Positions 48,641 through 60,745 of a DNA stretch of 64,000 bases are shown in pieces. A program made the translations under genes and the position numbers. The notes beneath the pieces are model-generated. The model was given only the letters and a program-made list of their open reading frames with translations, made no database searches and was not told the origin of the DNA. Numbering within the stretch: the stretch's first letter is position 1; each line of letters starts with the position of its first letter. The stretch is from Chlorocebus sabaeus (lineage: Eukaryota > Chordata > Mammalia > Primates > Cercopithecidae): assembly GCF_047675955.1 (NCBI RefSeq), contig NC_132925.1, positions 71,739,622-71,803,621 on the forward strand. Direction: 5' to 3'.

Positions 48641-49629
48641 TGTGAAGCATCTACTAAAAAGTAGACATGAGCAAGTATGCGCTGCCTGTGACCCAGAGAA
48701 TTTCAGGAGTGGGGAGGAGCAGTTGCATTTGTTCACAGTAAACAAAAATGTAAGTAAGAGATTTGACTTCCCTGGTGCCTTGAAAGCTTGGCATGCTTAG
48801 AGAGGAACATTTATTTCATAGGAATTATATTGCTTCTGAGGGCCACTGGCTTCCCCTCCATGTGTAGCCAATTTAGCAATCAAGCTCATGTCACATCTTG
48901 AAATTTTTAATGGGCCCTGTAGGCATCCCCTGGAGTTGATTGCCTGGCTTGGTTTTGAAGGAAAAAAAAAAAGGGTCTTTTCAATCCACCCTCACACCAA
49001 CTCAGAATCCCGTGAATTTTAAGACCTTTTGTTTGAGTAGCTAATGAGGACTCCAATGCACATGCTCTGGTAAAGTTCTCAGATCATTCACGGGGTGATC
49101 TTTAAGAATGTCCTAAAACAGAATATATATTATCTTTTTATATAAAACCCAGATCTCACAGTAGAAGAAATTCCCAAATATGAAGAATAAAGCAAAATAC
49201 CAGGATTAATAATGACAGGAAAAGGGATATTTAGAAGAGAACAATGCATTCAAGCTTTTTGAAAGCATTTGATTTCTATTACCACATTTCCCTTTCATTC
49301 TCTGTGTGCTCCCACCTTCCCATTAATCTATCATCTTGGCAATATGCTCATAAAATCTACTCAGATCCCTTCAAAAACATCATGGTTTTAGGTCTTGCTT
49401 GTTTGAAAGGAATTCAGAATTTTATAATTTGGGTTTTACAAATACCATAGTTAAAAACAAAAGGGTATTTTGTTTAAATAACCAAAATCTTCATGAAAGA
49501 TATAGCTTAGGACCTTTCTATTTCAACATAAAAAGTGAAGTATCTTCCAAGTCTTACTTAGACCACTTAAGAGCTGACATACTGTATCATTAGTGATGTG
49601 ACTGTAAGCAAAACTTAACTTCTCTAAGT
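48641..49629. other. No recognisable feature
   Basis: AT-rich, no nameable repeat. Confidence 0.3.
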
Positions 49630-50001
49630 TGATCTTATGGAGGTAGAAAGTAGAATGATAGATACCAGAGGCTGGGTAGGGTGTATGGGTTGGGGGTGAA
49701 GAAGAAAGATTGATTAATGGGTACAAATATATAGTTAGAAGGAGTAGTTTTTAATGTTTGATAGCAGCACAGGGTGACTATAGTTAACAACAAAGTATTG
49801 TGCATTTCAAAATAGCTAAAAGAGAATACTTGAAACATTCACAAAACATAGAAATGATAAATACTTGAAGTGATGAATACCCTACATACCCTGACTGGAT
49901 CATTGTACAGTCTATGGATGTAAGGACATATCAAATATATCCTATAACAATGTACAAATACTGTGTTTCAGAAAAAACAACAACAACAACAACAACAACA
50001 A
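49630..50001 (+). mobile_element. Old L1 (L1M) 3'UTR
   Basis: ATACCAGAGGCTGGGTAGGG, TAATGGGTACAAATATATAG, GCAGCACAGGGTGACTATAG and GATAAATACTTGAAGTGATG. It ends in an (AAC)n tail at about 49977-50001. Confidence 0.88.
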
Positions 50002-50457
50002 ACTTCTCTGTTTCTCAGTTTCCACATCAGTAAACTGAGGAAGTTTGGACCCTTCACTTTTATTTGGATCAAGTCATGAAGGCCCCAGTAAATTCAAGAA
50101 TCAGCTAATTTAAATTGTACTATTTTGCCCTATATTTATTTTGACTTTAAAAAAGGAAAGTTATTTTAATGCATGTCTTCTAGGATATTAAAACTGAGAT
50201 CAAACTTCAAGTTCCTTTGGAGGCTAGGCTAGTAGCATCAATGAGTGAAGCAGGTAAGAGGCAAAGCAAACAAAACCAAGGACCAACAAGGTGCAAGCTA
50301 GGAGCAGGTAGTGAAAACTTCCAAATAAAAAGCAACTGGTACTCAGCTCCAGGCTGTGCAATGCATGCAATGCAAGAATAGAGGCCCAGGTTTGTTACAC
50401 AATCCATTTCAGAAGCTCAAAATACTCATTTTTGTTGTTGGTATTTAAAACACCTGG

Positions 50458-50460
<3 letters not shown>
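50002..50460. other. No recognisable feature
   Basis: Nothing nameable. Confidence 0.3.
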
Positions 50461-50490
<30 letters not shown>

Positions 50491-50768
50491 CCTCCTGAAA
50501 TGGAATCTTACTTGTCGTCCAGAGCTAGAGTACAATGGTGCAATCTTGGCTCACTGCAACCTCCACCTCCCGGGTTCAAGCAATTCTCCTGCCTCAGCTT
50601 CCAGCATAATACAGACTCGTACCACCACACCCAGCTAATTTTTGTATTTTTAGTAGAGACAGGATTTTACGATGTTGGCCTGGCTGGTCTCGAACTCCTG
50701 ACCTCATGATCTGCCTGCCTCAGCCTCCCAAAGTGCTGGGATTACAAGTGTGAGCCACCACACCCGGC
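50461..50768 (-). mobile_element. AluS
   Basis: Reverse Alu with T30 tail and a small deletion in the left-arm/right-arm region. Diverged flanks (TAAAACACCTGGAATTTT / TAAAATATCTGGATCTTT) are likely the target duplication. Confidence 0.93.
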
Positions 50769-50979
50769 CTAAAATATCTGGATCTTTAAATCACAAGCAA
50801 TTCTAATGTGAAACATTTTAATCACTAAGTGGACCAAAGCAACATGTCTTCTAACTGAATCCAACCTGAAAGCTATAAGTTTGCATGATGAAAGAAATAT
50901 TGTTGCATGCTAAATGTCCATAAGGGGAGTATCAGGTCACAAGAGTCCTCATCTTAATTAATTTTCTCTCTGAAAAACA

Positions 50980-51059
50980 TTAGGTTGGTGCAAAAGTTAT
51001 TGCGGTTTTTGCCATTACTGTCAATGACAAAAACCGCAATAACTTTTGCACCAACCTAA
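50980..51059 (+). mobile_element. MADE1 (mariner-derived MITE), near-perfect 80-bp hairpin
   Basis: TTAGGTTGGTGCAAAAGTTA at the left and TAACTTTTGCACCAACCTAA at the right pair perfectly. The first mismatch is about 32 bases in. MADE1 copies are the known source of the primate miR-548 family. Confidence 0.97.
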
Positions 51060-51529
51060 TACTAGCCTTATGCATGCCCCTACAAGAAAAAAGTTAGGTG
51101 TTCATAATAGACCAAGATAGACAGACAGAAAGACAGGCATTGGTTATAATAAAAATGCTAACAAAACAACACAAACTGGTTCCTGAGGGGCCTTAGACAA
51201 CTGCAATTTGACCTTTCTGACTCTAAATCAAGATATTCTTTATTTCTGATCACTTGCATTGAAATGGTGAACAGAAGTGGTCAGAATCACGAGAATTGTC
51301 CCAATGCCCTAAGCTAAAAAATAGACAAGTGAGGATATAGTTGACACTATATATAGAATTTTTTTCCTTCCATGGAAAGACTAAAAGGATTAAGTAGTAA
51401 GCACCCTCAGGATATCTAAGTGGCTTTTTTTCTTTTTCTTTTTGTTTTACTAACAATATATTTGATATGCAGAGGCCCATAAATAATTTCAAGAAACAGT
51501 ATTTAGATTTATGGATTTGCTATATAAAT
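51060..51529. other. No recognisable feature
   Basis: Nothing nameable. Confidence 0.3.
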
Positions 51530-52090
51530 AAAATTAGACTTTTGTCAGCTTGTCTACTATTACTGCATCACAGGAAAAATGTGTGGATGAATTTTCACCA
51601 ATTTTGGAGAGAATATTTGCGAAGATTTGAGTGATAATAGAGGTTATGTTCTGCATATCAAGCTGGATTGCTTCACAAAGATCTGAAAGTCTAGAGTAAT
51701 TTATCTGAGAGAGAATTCTGGGTGGCAAGAAGGAAGGAAGGAGAAAAAGCCAAGACAGCTGCATCACTGAACTGGTGATGACTATAAGCAACTAGGCTCA
51801 TTCCCACTGGGGAATGTCTGAGAACCATAACGAATATGTTTCAGAATGGTCCCTTCAAAAGCCAGAGAGACTGGGACATTTATCCATAGACTCTCATCCT
51901 CCAGTGGTTGGGATTTACCCTGGGTATTATCTTCCTTGCATATGAACACTACACATGGCTTGGGAAGAAGTCTTGAGGCAGAAGAGCAGAGAGGTACTGG
52001 GGGCATTTGATGTGGGATGACCTCAGCATCATAGGAACCCTCCATCACATCAGCAGCTGGTGTGTAATCCAGGTAGAACACACACACACA
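51530..52090 (-). mobile_element. Ancient ERVL-class LTR-like repeat
   Basis: On the minus strand TGTCCCAGTCTCTCTGGCTT, GGACCATTCTGAAACATATT, CATTCCCCAGTGGGAATGAG and TAGTTGCTTATAGTCATCAC appear in the order of an old ERVL LTR. The family name is uncertain. Confidence 0.45.
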
Positions 52091-52224
52091 CAAAATCTGC
52101 TAAATTATCTATGCAAAATTGAAGGTCATCACTGAGAAAGGATGCTATTCTTCAAAGCTTGAGAACTTAGGAACAAAGAGAAATCTATGCCTTTTCCAAC
52201 TGAGAGAGAAAAGCTATCATCACC

Positions 52225-52385
52225 ATATCGTGACAGCCAGCACTGTTGGGCACTGACTTTGAGCAACACTGCCCCATGTGTTTTGCGTACATCCTTCATT
52301 CGGTCTTGCCACCACTTAATGCCACAGGCACTATTTTTATCCCCATTTTACGACAATCAAACTAATGATTGGGAAGATTAAGTCA
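52225..52385 (-). mobile_element. MIR SINE
   Basis: CAGGCACTATTTTTATCCCC and ATTTTACGACAATCAAACTA are the inverted MIR middle. Confidence 0.6.
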
Positions 52386-54174
52386 TAACACTTTACTATA
52401 CCAAGAGAATAAACACTAACTGTGTTCCAAATACATGCTCAAACCAAGTCATAGAGAAGACACCTTGAATTTCAGGCATTGATTTGCCACAAGCTGCTTC
52501 ACACGTGAGCAGCCCTCGAGAATATTCCTGGACCAGTAGCATCAGGATATATTTATTTCATTATGGTTTATGATTCTCTTCCTACCCCCCACCAATTCTA
52601 TCAACTCCTTTATTTAACGTATAATGACCACATAAAAGGAGAACAATCTCAAGGTAGTAAGAAAAAAATAAGTGTACTTTTTCAGGATTAGAGAGGTTAC
52701 CAATGAAAAATTTGCTTTCTCAGCATAAATACACATACAGTTATCTCATTTAGTGCTGCCAACTAAACAACAATTTGGATATAACACCATACTTTTCAGA
52801 AATATTTTACATTAAATATATGCATATGTATGCACCTCTTTCACCATATATTGGCTTTATGATTCTCCTAAGCAATGATCAGTACACCAGTAAGTCACAA
52901 ATAAAAAATTTTCTGAAAACCTAGTTAAATTATCTGGGTAAACAAAACTCATGTTAGAAAGGTCTCATGGCTATTGAACTTTCAAGAAGCACACCTACTC
53001 TATGTCACAGGATCCACTCATAAAAAACAAGTGTTTGTGAACGTGTATCTGAAAAGAAATTCACATTAAAGGGAATTATTTCTCAAAAGAGAATTTTTCT
53101 CTCCTGCTGGGTATCACCCTGCGGGGCTCTGAAACAGAGGTAGGTGTTTGCAATTCATGACTTCAGAACCACTTGGACACCAAAGATGCGTGTGCCTCGT
53201 GCAGAGACCTCACTTCTCTTTCATGGTAACTAATGACTCCCATACCCTTTGCTCTCTTGGCTTCCAATAAAGGTTTTGAATACCAAGGTAGAGAGAATGG
53301 AGAAACAAGTAAAGAATGGAAAAGGAACTGCTGAAAAATAACGGGTAAAGTGTCACAATGAGCAGTTTTCTTCTAATTTATTTAATTTTGTTTAGGTAGG
53401 CCAAGTGGGTAAATGTTGTGGGTGTGGTAAAAGGAGTCCTGGTAGGTGAAATAACATGAAATCCTCTTAATGATGCCAACCAAACTGTTAAAAACTGATA
53501 CCTGGCAATTAAGATGTTTATCTACCTAGATTATTGCTGCTTTCTTCTCTGTTCTTCATAGATGTCTCCGTGATCTGCATTTCAGTTGTGGCTCAACTAA
53601 AGAGGTTTTGTGAAACTGTTTTCAATTTCATTCTATTAGTTAGATAACTAAGTTAATTTTCTAAGATATAAAATCATACTGAGAAACAGACATACACGCT
53701 GTTGCAAAAGTCTTTTCTATGTTACTTAATACAAAAGTATTAAATAAAGTAGAAAAGAAAGGAAAAGTAGACAGCTAGAAATTGTAGACATAAATGCTGA
53801 TGGACTTGGATGTGATATGAGTTGATTTGTCCAGCATATTAACATACGTTCAGAGACGCTAGTGTCTTGTTTAGTCCCTTAATTTTTCTTAGGTGGCTTT
53901 GGTTTTTAAAGCATAAGTTTCTGTTAACAACTGGCCAAAAAATATTTGCACATAAGACTTTGCTTTTTTAAAAAATAATTAGTGCCTACAACAGTGAATT
54001 CTTTGCAGCTGATTACTTAAGAATAATACAGTCACATGGATATTTAGGGAGGATTATGTGAAAAACATGTTTCTGTATTTTTATTATCGTATAGTAAAGG
54101 GGAATGGACATCTTAGGACTTTCGCTTAGTCTTCACAGCCTCCTTGATACGCCTGATGCAGTATGTCAAGTCAT
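52386..54174. other. 1.8 kb with no recognised feature
   Basis: I see no repeat or exon. The part at 53090-53260 is less AT-rich than its surroundings but has no coding signature I trust. Confidence 0.3.
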
Positions 54175-54255
54175 AGGTGGACATATATAATTGGATTTTT
54201 CTAGGGATAAGGTCCATGGCTTTCATCAAAGTCTCAAAGGGGTCTAGGACATCTC
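54175..54255 (-). mobile_element. hAT-Charlie-type fragment
   Basis: TTTCTAGGGATAAGGTCCAT, GGCTTTCATCAAAGTCTCAA and AGGGGTCTAGGAC match the inverted head of a common hAT element. Confidence 0.5.
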
Positions 54256-54779
54256 CCCACAGCATACACAAAAAAGTAAGACCAACCAAGAGAAAATAAA
54301 CAATTCTGAAGAGATGGTAGATCTTTAATTGCTTTTGTTGATCTACTCTTAAGTGATGAACTGCTGGATTTCTTTGAGGGGCATCAGAGAGTCACTCACT
54401 CTATCTCATGTTATTTGCTCCATATATGAAAATCATTCTAGGCCTCTATTTGGGCAAAATGTTCCTCTCATAAACACCTCCACAGTATCCATGTTTTAGA
54501 CATAGCCAGTCTTAAACAGTTGGATACTCCTTTTTGCTTTGACTTGTAGGAGGTTTAGGGTCAAGTCTGTGGCCTGTTTCCAGCAACTGTACCAGACTTT
54601 AAAGTCTATATGTCTGTGATTGAATTTAACCCTGGAATGTAATAGTTTTTCTAACCTTATACCCAACTCCCTCTAATATTTATGTTGTTATTCTGTGCCT
54701 TACGTTATTTTTGGAAGCTGTTTTAAACTCTCATACCCATTGAAATAATAAAGCTTGTGAGGAAAATTAAACCCAGGGC
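54256..54779. other. No recognisable feature
   Basis: Nothing nameable. Confidence 0.3.
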
Positions 54780-55035
54780 AATTAGGTCACACTCCTATCA
54801 TTTCCAGCCCTACCCTTGTTTTGTTTTTCCTGGTAGCACTTAAAATTAATCACCTAACAGTATATTACATATCAATTTATCTATGAGTGTCTATTTATGA
54901 GTGTTGTCTGTTTCTCCAACAGAAGAAAGTAAATACCACTGAGTCAGAGACATTATCTAACATGGTCAGTCTTGTATCCTTAGTACCTAGAACAAAGTCA
55001 AGCCCTAATAGGACCTCAGTAGAGATTTGCTGAAT
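54780..55035 (+). mobile_element. L2 3' end
   Basis: GTTGTCTGTTTCTCCAACAG, TTGTATCCTTAGTACCTAGA and GAGATTTGCTGAATGAACC follow the L2 3' end. Confidence 0.65.
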
Positions 55036-56809
55036 GAACCTAGTGATCTCAGTTCATAGAAAAGGTTCTTGATCAATTGATCCACAGAGCTCAGCCAGTT
55101 AACTCCCTCCTCTGTGCTCTTTTGACTCCTGTTGAATTTTCCATAGCATTCAAATAGAATCATTTTTAAGTTCGTCAATCTCCTAAGCTTAGACAGAAAT
55201 CCATTCTATATACATGAATGTTCCCTGTTTGAATAACAATATAATTCTTCCCACTTGTTTTAAGTGATTCTAAAAGGAGGAAATCATTGACTTTACAAGA
55301 ATTTTGTAATTGGAAATCTGGGTACATTTTAGCAAAGGCTAATGGATGCATACTTATTTTTCTGTGGAGCTCTGTTTCTACAGTACCTTGAAAGGAACTC
55401 TTATTAAACTTTTAAAGATATTCAAAACAAGCTTTCTGTTATGTTACTAAGGAAAATTAAAATACTGTTTGTAGCCTTATACCAACTTCAGTCACATGGC
55501 CCTTAAATCATCATTTATATACTCTCAGTGTTCAGCAAAGAACAAAATATGAGTCCCATAGAATCTGTGGTTTGTTTTAAGGACGCATGAGAGTACAATT
55601 GAGAACCATGCAATTCATAACAAATTCAATCTAGACAAGACAGTGTACTATTAAATGAAGCTCTACCTATTTCTTCTTTCCCACAAGAGGCTGAAGAATG
55701 GAAGTCATTCACTCAAATATGAAATTCATGAAACACTTTAATTCTATGACAGCCATACACCAAGGAACAGAAAAAAAAATTATTTCATCTCATAATGTTT
55801 TAGAGACCTCAGGCAAATGTAAACTGTAGATGCTGTTAGACATTAAGGATTCATTGTGAGTACTAAACAGCTAAACTGAAAGTCTACTGGTTTATTTGAA
55901 ATTTCATGGGATTCTAGTAGGAGATTTATTAAATTATTTACCAGACTTCAATGAGAAAGATTACCATTTATTCGGTCTGACTATAATGCTGATAGGCTTA
56001 TTTCTTTCACAATGTGGTTTATATTAAGTGATAAAATATATGGTAATTAACATCTAGCGTCTACCATTAATTCACCAGTCATGATTCATTTAAATAGAAG
56101 ACAGCAGGTCTTCTATGAGCTGACTCACTGGTGATTAAACATTCCCACAATTTTGTAATAAGATTTACCTTCTGTCAATAAGATGCATCTGGGTCCCAGA
56201 GACCAAGGTTTAGTATTTATACACAGAAAATGGTCCTCTATTCACCAATGTCTTTTGAGGAAACTATCTACATAATTCCATCATAGCTGGTTCCATATAA
56301 TTCATCTTCAAATCTTTCTGAACATACAGCACTGGATACTATTCTTCTCTTAAGTGTGTATGTTCTTGCTAAATATTTATGTCCATGAATTACATATAGT
56401 CATATATATATATGGGTATATACACATATCCATATATTGTGAACATCTGTATGCATCCAAGATATGATGTGTATCTGCATACACACAGACATTGTGGGCA
56501 TCTATACACATGGCAAAATGGAAGTGGAGAACTAGAATTAAGCCAGGTAATTCTAAATAATAGAAATTTCATGGAGAAGATGGAAGAAACAATACCAGTG
56601 ATGACACACAAATATCATGCAGAAGAAGGATCTAGCAGCATTGTTGCAAGATTGTAAAGTAACCAAAATCTCAAGAGGACAGATGACAAAACTTGCTTTA
56701 TCTCAGATAAATGTGTTTCCTGGTGAAGAATGCCTCCTAGGTGATAATTGAGTCCAGTAAATTATAGAAATGAGAACAATGCTAGCCTAAAGCAGGACCG
56801 GTGACTACC
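55036..56809. other. 1.8 kb with no recognised gene; simple TA/CA runs near 56398-56490
   Basis: ATATATATATAT at about 56401-56412 and a CATACACACAGAC stretch. No exon or named repeat. Confidence 0.3.
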
Positions 56810-57235
56810 AAGATTTGATGACAGAGGACTTGGGAAGAAAAGAACGGGGAAAAGTTGAACACAGAGAAGACAGCACAAAGAGTTTGTGACTTTGCAATGA
56901 AGGGTGGTTGCCTCCAGGTTCCGATCAATGGAAAAGGGGGCAGAAGAGAGTGTGAAACTTAGAGGGAGAGATTTGAAGATGCTATTCTGCTGGCCATTAA
57001 GGTGGAGGAAGGGGGCAGAAGACATGGAATGCAGGCAGCCTCCAGAAGCTGGCAACCTCAAGGAAATAGATTATCCTCTGAAGCCTCCAGAAGGAATGTA
57101 GCCCTGCTGGCATCTTGATTTTTAGTCCCATGAGACTTCTGATATACAGAACTGTAATAGAACTGGTCCTTTTTTTACATCACTAAATTTGGGGTAATTT
57201 GCTATAATAACAATGGGAAATTAATATACTCTTTC
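56810..57235 (+). mobile_element. MaLR/ERVL-type solo LTR
   Basis: AGGAAGGGGGCAGAAGACAT, GGCAGCCTCCAGAAGCTGGC, GTAGCCCTGCTGGCATCTTG and TGGGGTAATTTGCTATAATA are the same type as the LTR at 2322-3113. Confidence 0.65.
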
Positions 57236-58104
57236 CTACCAGGAGTGGTCTTTTCTCATGTGAATTTTCTGGAACTATATTATCCAGTAATTTAGAAACA
57301 ATATTTGGGTTTGAATAAACTTCGTTCATCTTCCATTTTGCCTCTGTCTCTCTCAGTTTAGGGTTGAGTGACTTATATGCTTGTGGGTGTTTTATTTTCC
57401 AGCAAGAAAGATCCAAGGAATTCATATCATTTCCAAATCAAATTTCATTGTTCAAAACATTAAGCCCCATAGATCTCATACTGCCTAAGGTAAATTACTT
57501 AAGACAAACTTTAAAACAACTTAATAATAAATAAGAAATCTTTTTTTCATTCAATGAGCAAGCAATAAAATAATTTCAACTTTCTTTTACCCAATTCTAA
57601 AGTTATTTTTATTTATTAATACTGGTTCTGTCAGAACAAAGACTCTTAAATGTGTTTGATAACTTGATGATTCTGTTTTGAGAGAAAAGGTAAGCTCTAA
57701 TATCTCAGAGCTTATAGAGAAGTAGCACAGAGTCATTTTCACAGTCCATTTCACATACTCTCCCTGTTTGCTCCTTAAATCAATTTACATGTCCCTCAAG
57801 GAAGAGTGTCTATATATTTTGTCCATTATATCTCAGCTAATTCCTCATCCTTTACATTTATTCCCACCGAAACTGAACACATCAAGGGCTTCCCTGGGGT
57901 CTCTGTCCAGGGCTTTATAACCCTGAAATGGGCTGCCTCCTTTCCTTCTTGGCATTTGCTTCCAAAGAGAGTCTAGATCTGACAGATGCCTTCAATTCAC
58001 ATTCATCCAAGACTAACCAAAAGAGACACTGAACGGTTAGTTTGTAATTCCCTTATTGTATCATTTTGCTTCAAAAACAAAACAAAACTAGTAAGAAAAA
58101 CAGC
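57236..58104. other. No recognisable feature
   Basis: Nothing nameable. Confidence 0.3.
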
Positions 58105-58465
58105 AAAACACAGTGTGAAGCCCACAACTTTGGAATCGGACTCCAGTTTACACCCCAACTCTTCGCCTGCCTGATGTGCAACTTTAGACAACTAACCCAA
58201 TCCCTTCCAGCTTCCATTTTCCCACTCGTGTCATGCAAGAAGAAGCAGTATTTCTTTTAATCACTTGTTATGGGGACTAAATGAGAAGTTGTCTAAAGCT
58301 TTTATATAGTGCTGGCTGATGGCAATTGCTTGATAAAATGCCACTATCACTCTTCCATCTCTTAAATAACTATTTTAGAACAAGACCTGTTACTTAACTT
58401 CTTTGGGTGGCATCTTTTTCATCTGTTAAGTAAGGAAATTTGACTAGATAATACTGTATCATTTC
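58105..58465 (+). mobile_element. MIR SINE plus second MIR fragment
   Basis: GCCTGCCTGATGTGCAACTT and TATGGGGACTAAATGAGAAG in 58105-58350 are MIR. CCTGTTACTTAACTTCTTTG in 58380-58465 is a second partial MIR in the same direction. Confidence 0.6.
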
Positions 58466-58624
58466 CCCTTTAGTGGTGCAAATTTACAATACTAAGGACA
58501 ATAGAAATATAAAGTGCATGGTTGTAAAAGTGAAGGGATAGTTAGGTTAAAGGATATAGAAAGAGAGAATTGCATTGACATATGTTTCTACAACTGTCTT
58601 TAAGTATTTTTTATTTGTCCACAG

Positions 58625-58845
58625 TTTATTTAACAGACCCCTATGGGACTACCTGCTCTATCAGGTGTTATTCTAGGCTCAGAGGATTCAACAAGAAGCA
58701 CAGCAAAGATCCTGCCCTCAGGCAGCTTACATTCTGGTGGGCAGACCAATGACAAACAAATGTGTAGAAACATGTCAGGTGGGGGAAAGTGCTGTGAAGG
58801 TGGATAAGGCAGGTAGGGGAGAGTGACTGATGGGATGGGGAGAAT
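58625..58845 (-). mobile_element. L2 3' region
   Basis: CCTGCCCTCAGGCAGCTTAC, ATTCTGGTGGGCAGACCAAT and AAGTGCTGTGAAGG are inverted L2 motifs. Confidence 0.8.
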
Positions 58846-58849
58846 ATTA

Positions 58850-59025
58850 TTTTATTTTAATTTTTAGTGATACATATTTGTACCTATTTACGGGGTCCAT
58901 GTGATAATTTTTTACATTCATATGTGCAACATTCAACTCAGAGGATTTAGGGCAAACATCAGAGGATTTAGGGCAAGCATCACTTCAAATATTTATTTCT
59001 ATGTTACAACTGTCTTTTATTAATA
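58850..59025 (-). mobile_element. Old L1 (L1M) 3'UTR fragment
   Basis: TTGTACCTATTTACGGGGTC and CATCACTTCAAATATTTATT are inverted L1M 3'UTR. A ~22-base tandem duplication lies inside. Confidence 0.75.
58938..58981. repeat. 22-bp tandem duplication inside L1M
   Basis: CAGAGGATTTAGGGCAAACAT is followed directly by CAGAGGATTTAGGGCAAGCAT, one mismatch. Confidence 0.95.
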
Positions 59026-59109
59026 ATCACTCTCACATTAGCTATTAAGTTCTATTGTGCCGTAGATCATTTGGAAATATACTGACCTGTGAGGTATCTC
59101 CAATCCAAT

Positions 59110-59275
59110 TTTATAATAAAATAAAAGCTAATATTTGTTGTTTATTCTATGGCAAACACTGTTCTATGTGTTTTATGTTTAACTCATCTGATCCTTGAAA
59201 GACTCTCATACACACACATAGGCACACAGTATATGGGGAAACTCAAGCAGAATTTCCCAATGTAATTATTCAATA
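59110..59275 (-). mobile_element. MIR SINE
   Basis: TGTTCTATGTGTTTTATGTT and TATATGGGGAAACTCAAGCA are inverted MIR. Confidence 0.55.
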
Positions 59276-59627
59276 AAATTTTACTTTAAGTGCTCTCCCT
59301 GCAGGATAAAATTGATTTGTGCTATGCCCTCTCCCTCTGCCTTTATACTTTGTCCTTTTCTTTTTCTTAAGAACACACTTGAAATTCTAACTTGAAAGTA
59401 ATTTTGAATATTTAAAAAGGTTTTATAATTTTTTTAAAGTTATGTGTTTAGCATAACAGGGTCTAGATTAAAGTGTCAAATGTCAAATAAAGGAAATAAA
59501 CAGATGATTATGCGATAATGAGGCTTAAGTGCTGGCAGAAAAGCTTCAATCATTTTGAAGGAGAAACATATTAAATAAAGAGTAAAATCAGGAACTATGC
59601 CCAAGAACAATTAAAAACTCTAGGGCA
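59276..59627. other. No recognisable feature
   Basis: Nothing nameable. Confidence 0.3.
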
Positions 59628-59835
59628 GAGCTGTCCAATAAAAACAGAATGTGAAGCATACATGTGAACCACATATATTATTCCATATTCTCTAGTAGCC
59701 CACATTATAAGAATGTTTAAAAACATGTAAAATTAATTATAATGGTATATTAAACACATTACATCCAAAATATTTTTATTTCCATGTATAATGAATATTA
59801 AAAATTATTAATGAGATATTTTACATTCTTTTTTA
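59628..59835 (+). mobile_element. MER33-like hAT DNA transposon, right half missing
   Basis: CAGAGCTGTCCAATAAAAAC, TCTCTAGTAGCCCACATTAT and TTATTAATGAGATATTTTAC follow this family to its middle. It stops where the Alu begins. Confidence 0.7.
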
Positions 59836-59847
59836 AAAATTAATTAC

Positions 59848-60160
59848 TTGTCTGGGCATGGTGGTTCACACCTGTAATCCTAGCACTTTGGGAGGCAGAG
59901 GTGGGCAGATCACTTGAGGCCAGAAGTTCCAGACCAGCTTGGCCAACATGGTGAAATCTCATCTCTACTCAAAATACAAAAATTAGCCAGATGTGGTGTC
60001 ATGAGCCTGTAGTTCCAGCTACTTGGGAGACTGAAACAGAAAAATCACTTGAACCCAGGAGGCAGAGGTTGAAGTGAGCCAAGATCTCACCACGGCACTC
60101 TAGCCTAGGCAACAGAGCAAGACTCCATTTCAAAAAATAAATAGATAAAATAAAATAAGT
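59848..60160 (+). mobile_element. AluS/J
   Basis: Full-length forward Alu with an AAATAAATAGATAAAATAAA-like tail. Confidence 0.93.
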
Positions 60161-60164
60161 TAAT

Positions 60165-60600
60165 TTATAATTGAGAAATAAAACTTGTATATTCTGTACA
60201 ACATGATGTTTTGAAATGTTTGTATATGTTATGGAATGGCTAAATCACACTAATTAACATAAGCATTACCTCACATACTTATTTTTTGTGGTGAGAACAC
60301 AAAATCTACTGTCTCAGTGATTTTCAAAGGTGAAATTCATTGCTATTAACTGTAGTTACCATGTTATACAACAGATCTCTTGAACTTACTCCTCCTATGT
60401 TACTGGAACTTTTTATCCTATAACCAACATCTCCCTGACCTCACCCTCCAACCTAGTAACCACCATTCTACTGTCTGCTTCTATGAGTTCAACTTTTTTA
60501 GATTCCATATGCAAGTGAGATCATGTGATATTTGTCTTTCTGTGCTAGGTTATTTCACTTAACCTAATGTCTACTTAACCTTCATTTATGTTGTCACAAA
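60165..60600 (-). mobile_element. Old L1 (L1M) 3' end
   Basis: TGTTATGGAATGGCTAAATC, CATTACCTCACATACTTATT, TAACCACCATTCTACTGTCT, TTCTATGAGTTCAACTTTTT and GTGAGATCATGTGATATTTG are inverted L1M 3' end. Confidence 0.88.
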
Positions 60601-60601
60601 T

Positions 60602-60722
60602 GCTACTTGGGAGGCTGAGACAGGAGAATTGCCTGAACCCAGGAGGCAGAGGTTGCAGTGAGCTGAGATCATACCACTGCACTGCAGCCTGGGTGACAGA
60701 GCAAGACTCCATCTCAAAATAT
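60602..60722 (+). mobile_element. Alu right-arm fragment
   Basis: Only the last ~120 bases of an Alu (from GCTACTTGGGAGGCTGAGAC to the tail), followed by (ATA)n at 60722-60745. It sits directly at the end of the L1M piece. Confidence 0.93.
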
Positions 60723-60745
60723 GATAATAATAATAATAATAATTG

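Noticed and set aside
54662..54780. Possible processed pseudogene or LTR tail with AATAAAG near 54746
   Set aside because: No coding similarity, no A-tail and no flanking duplications.
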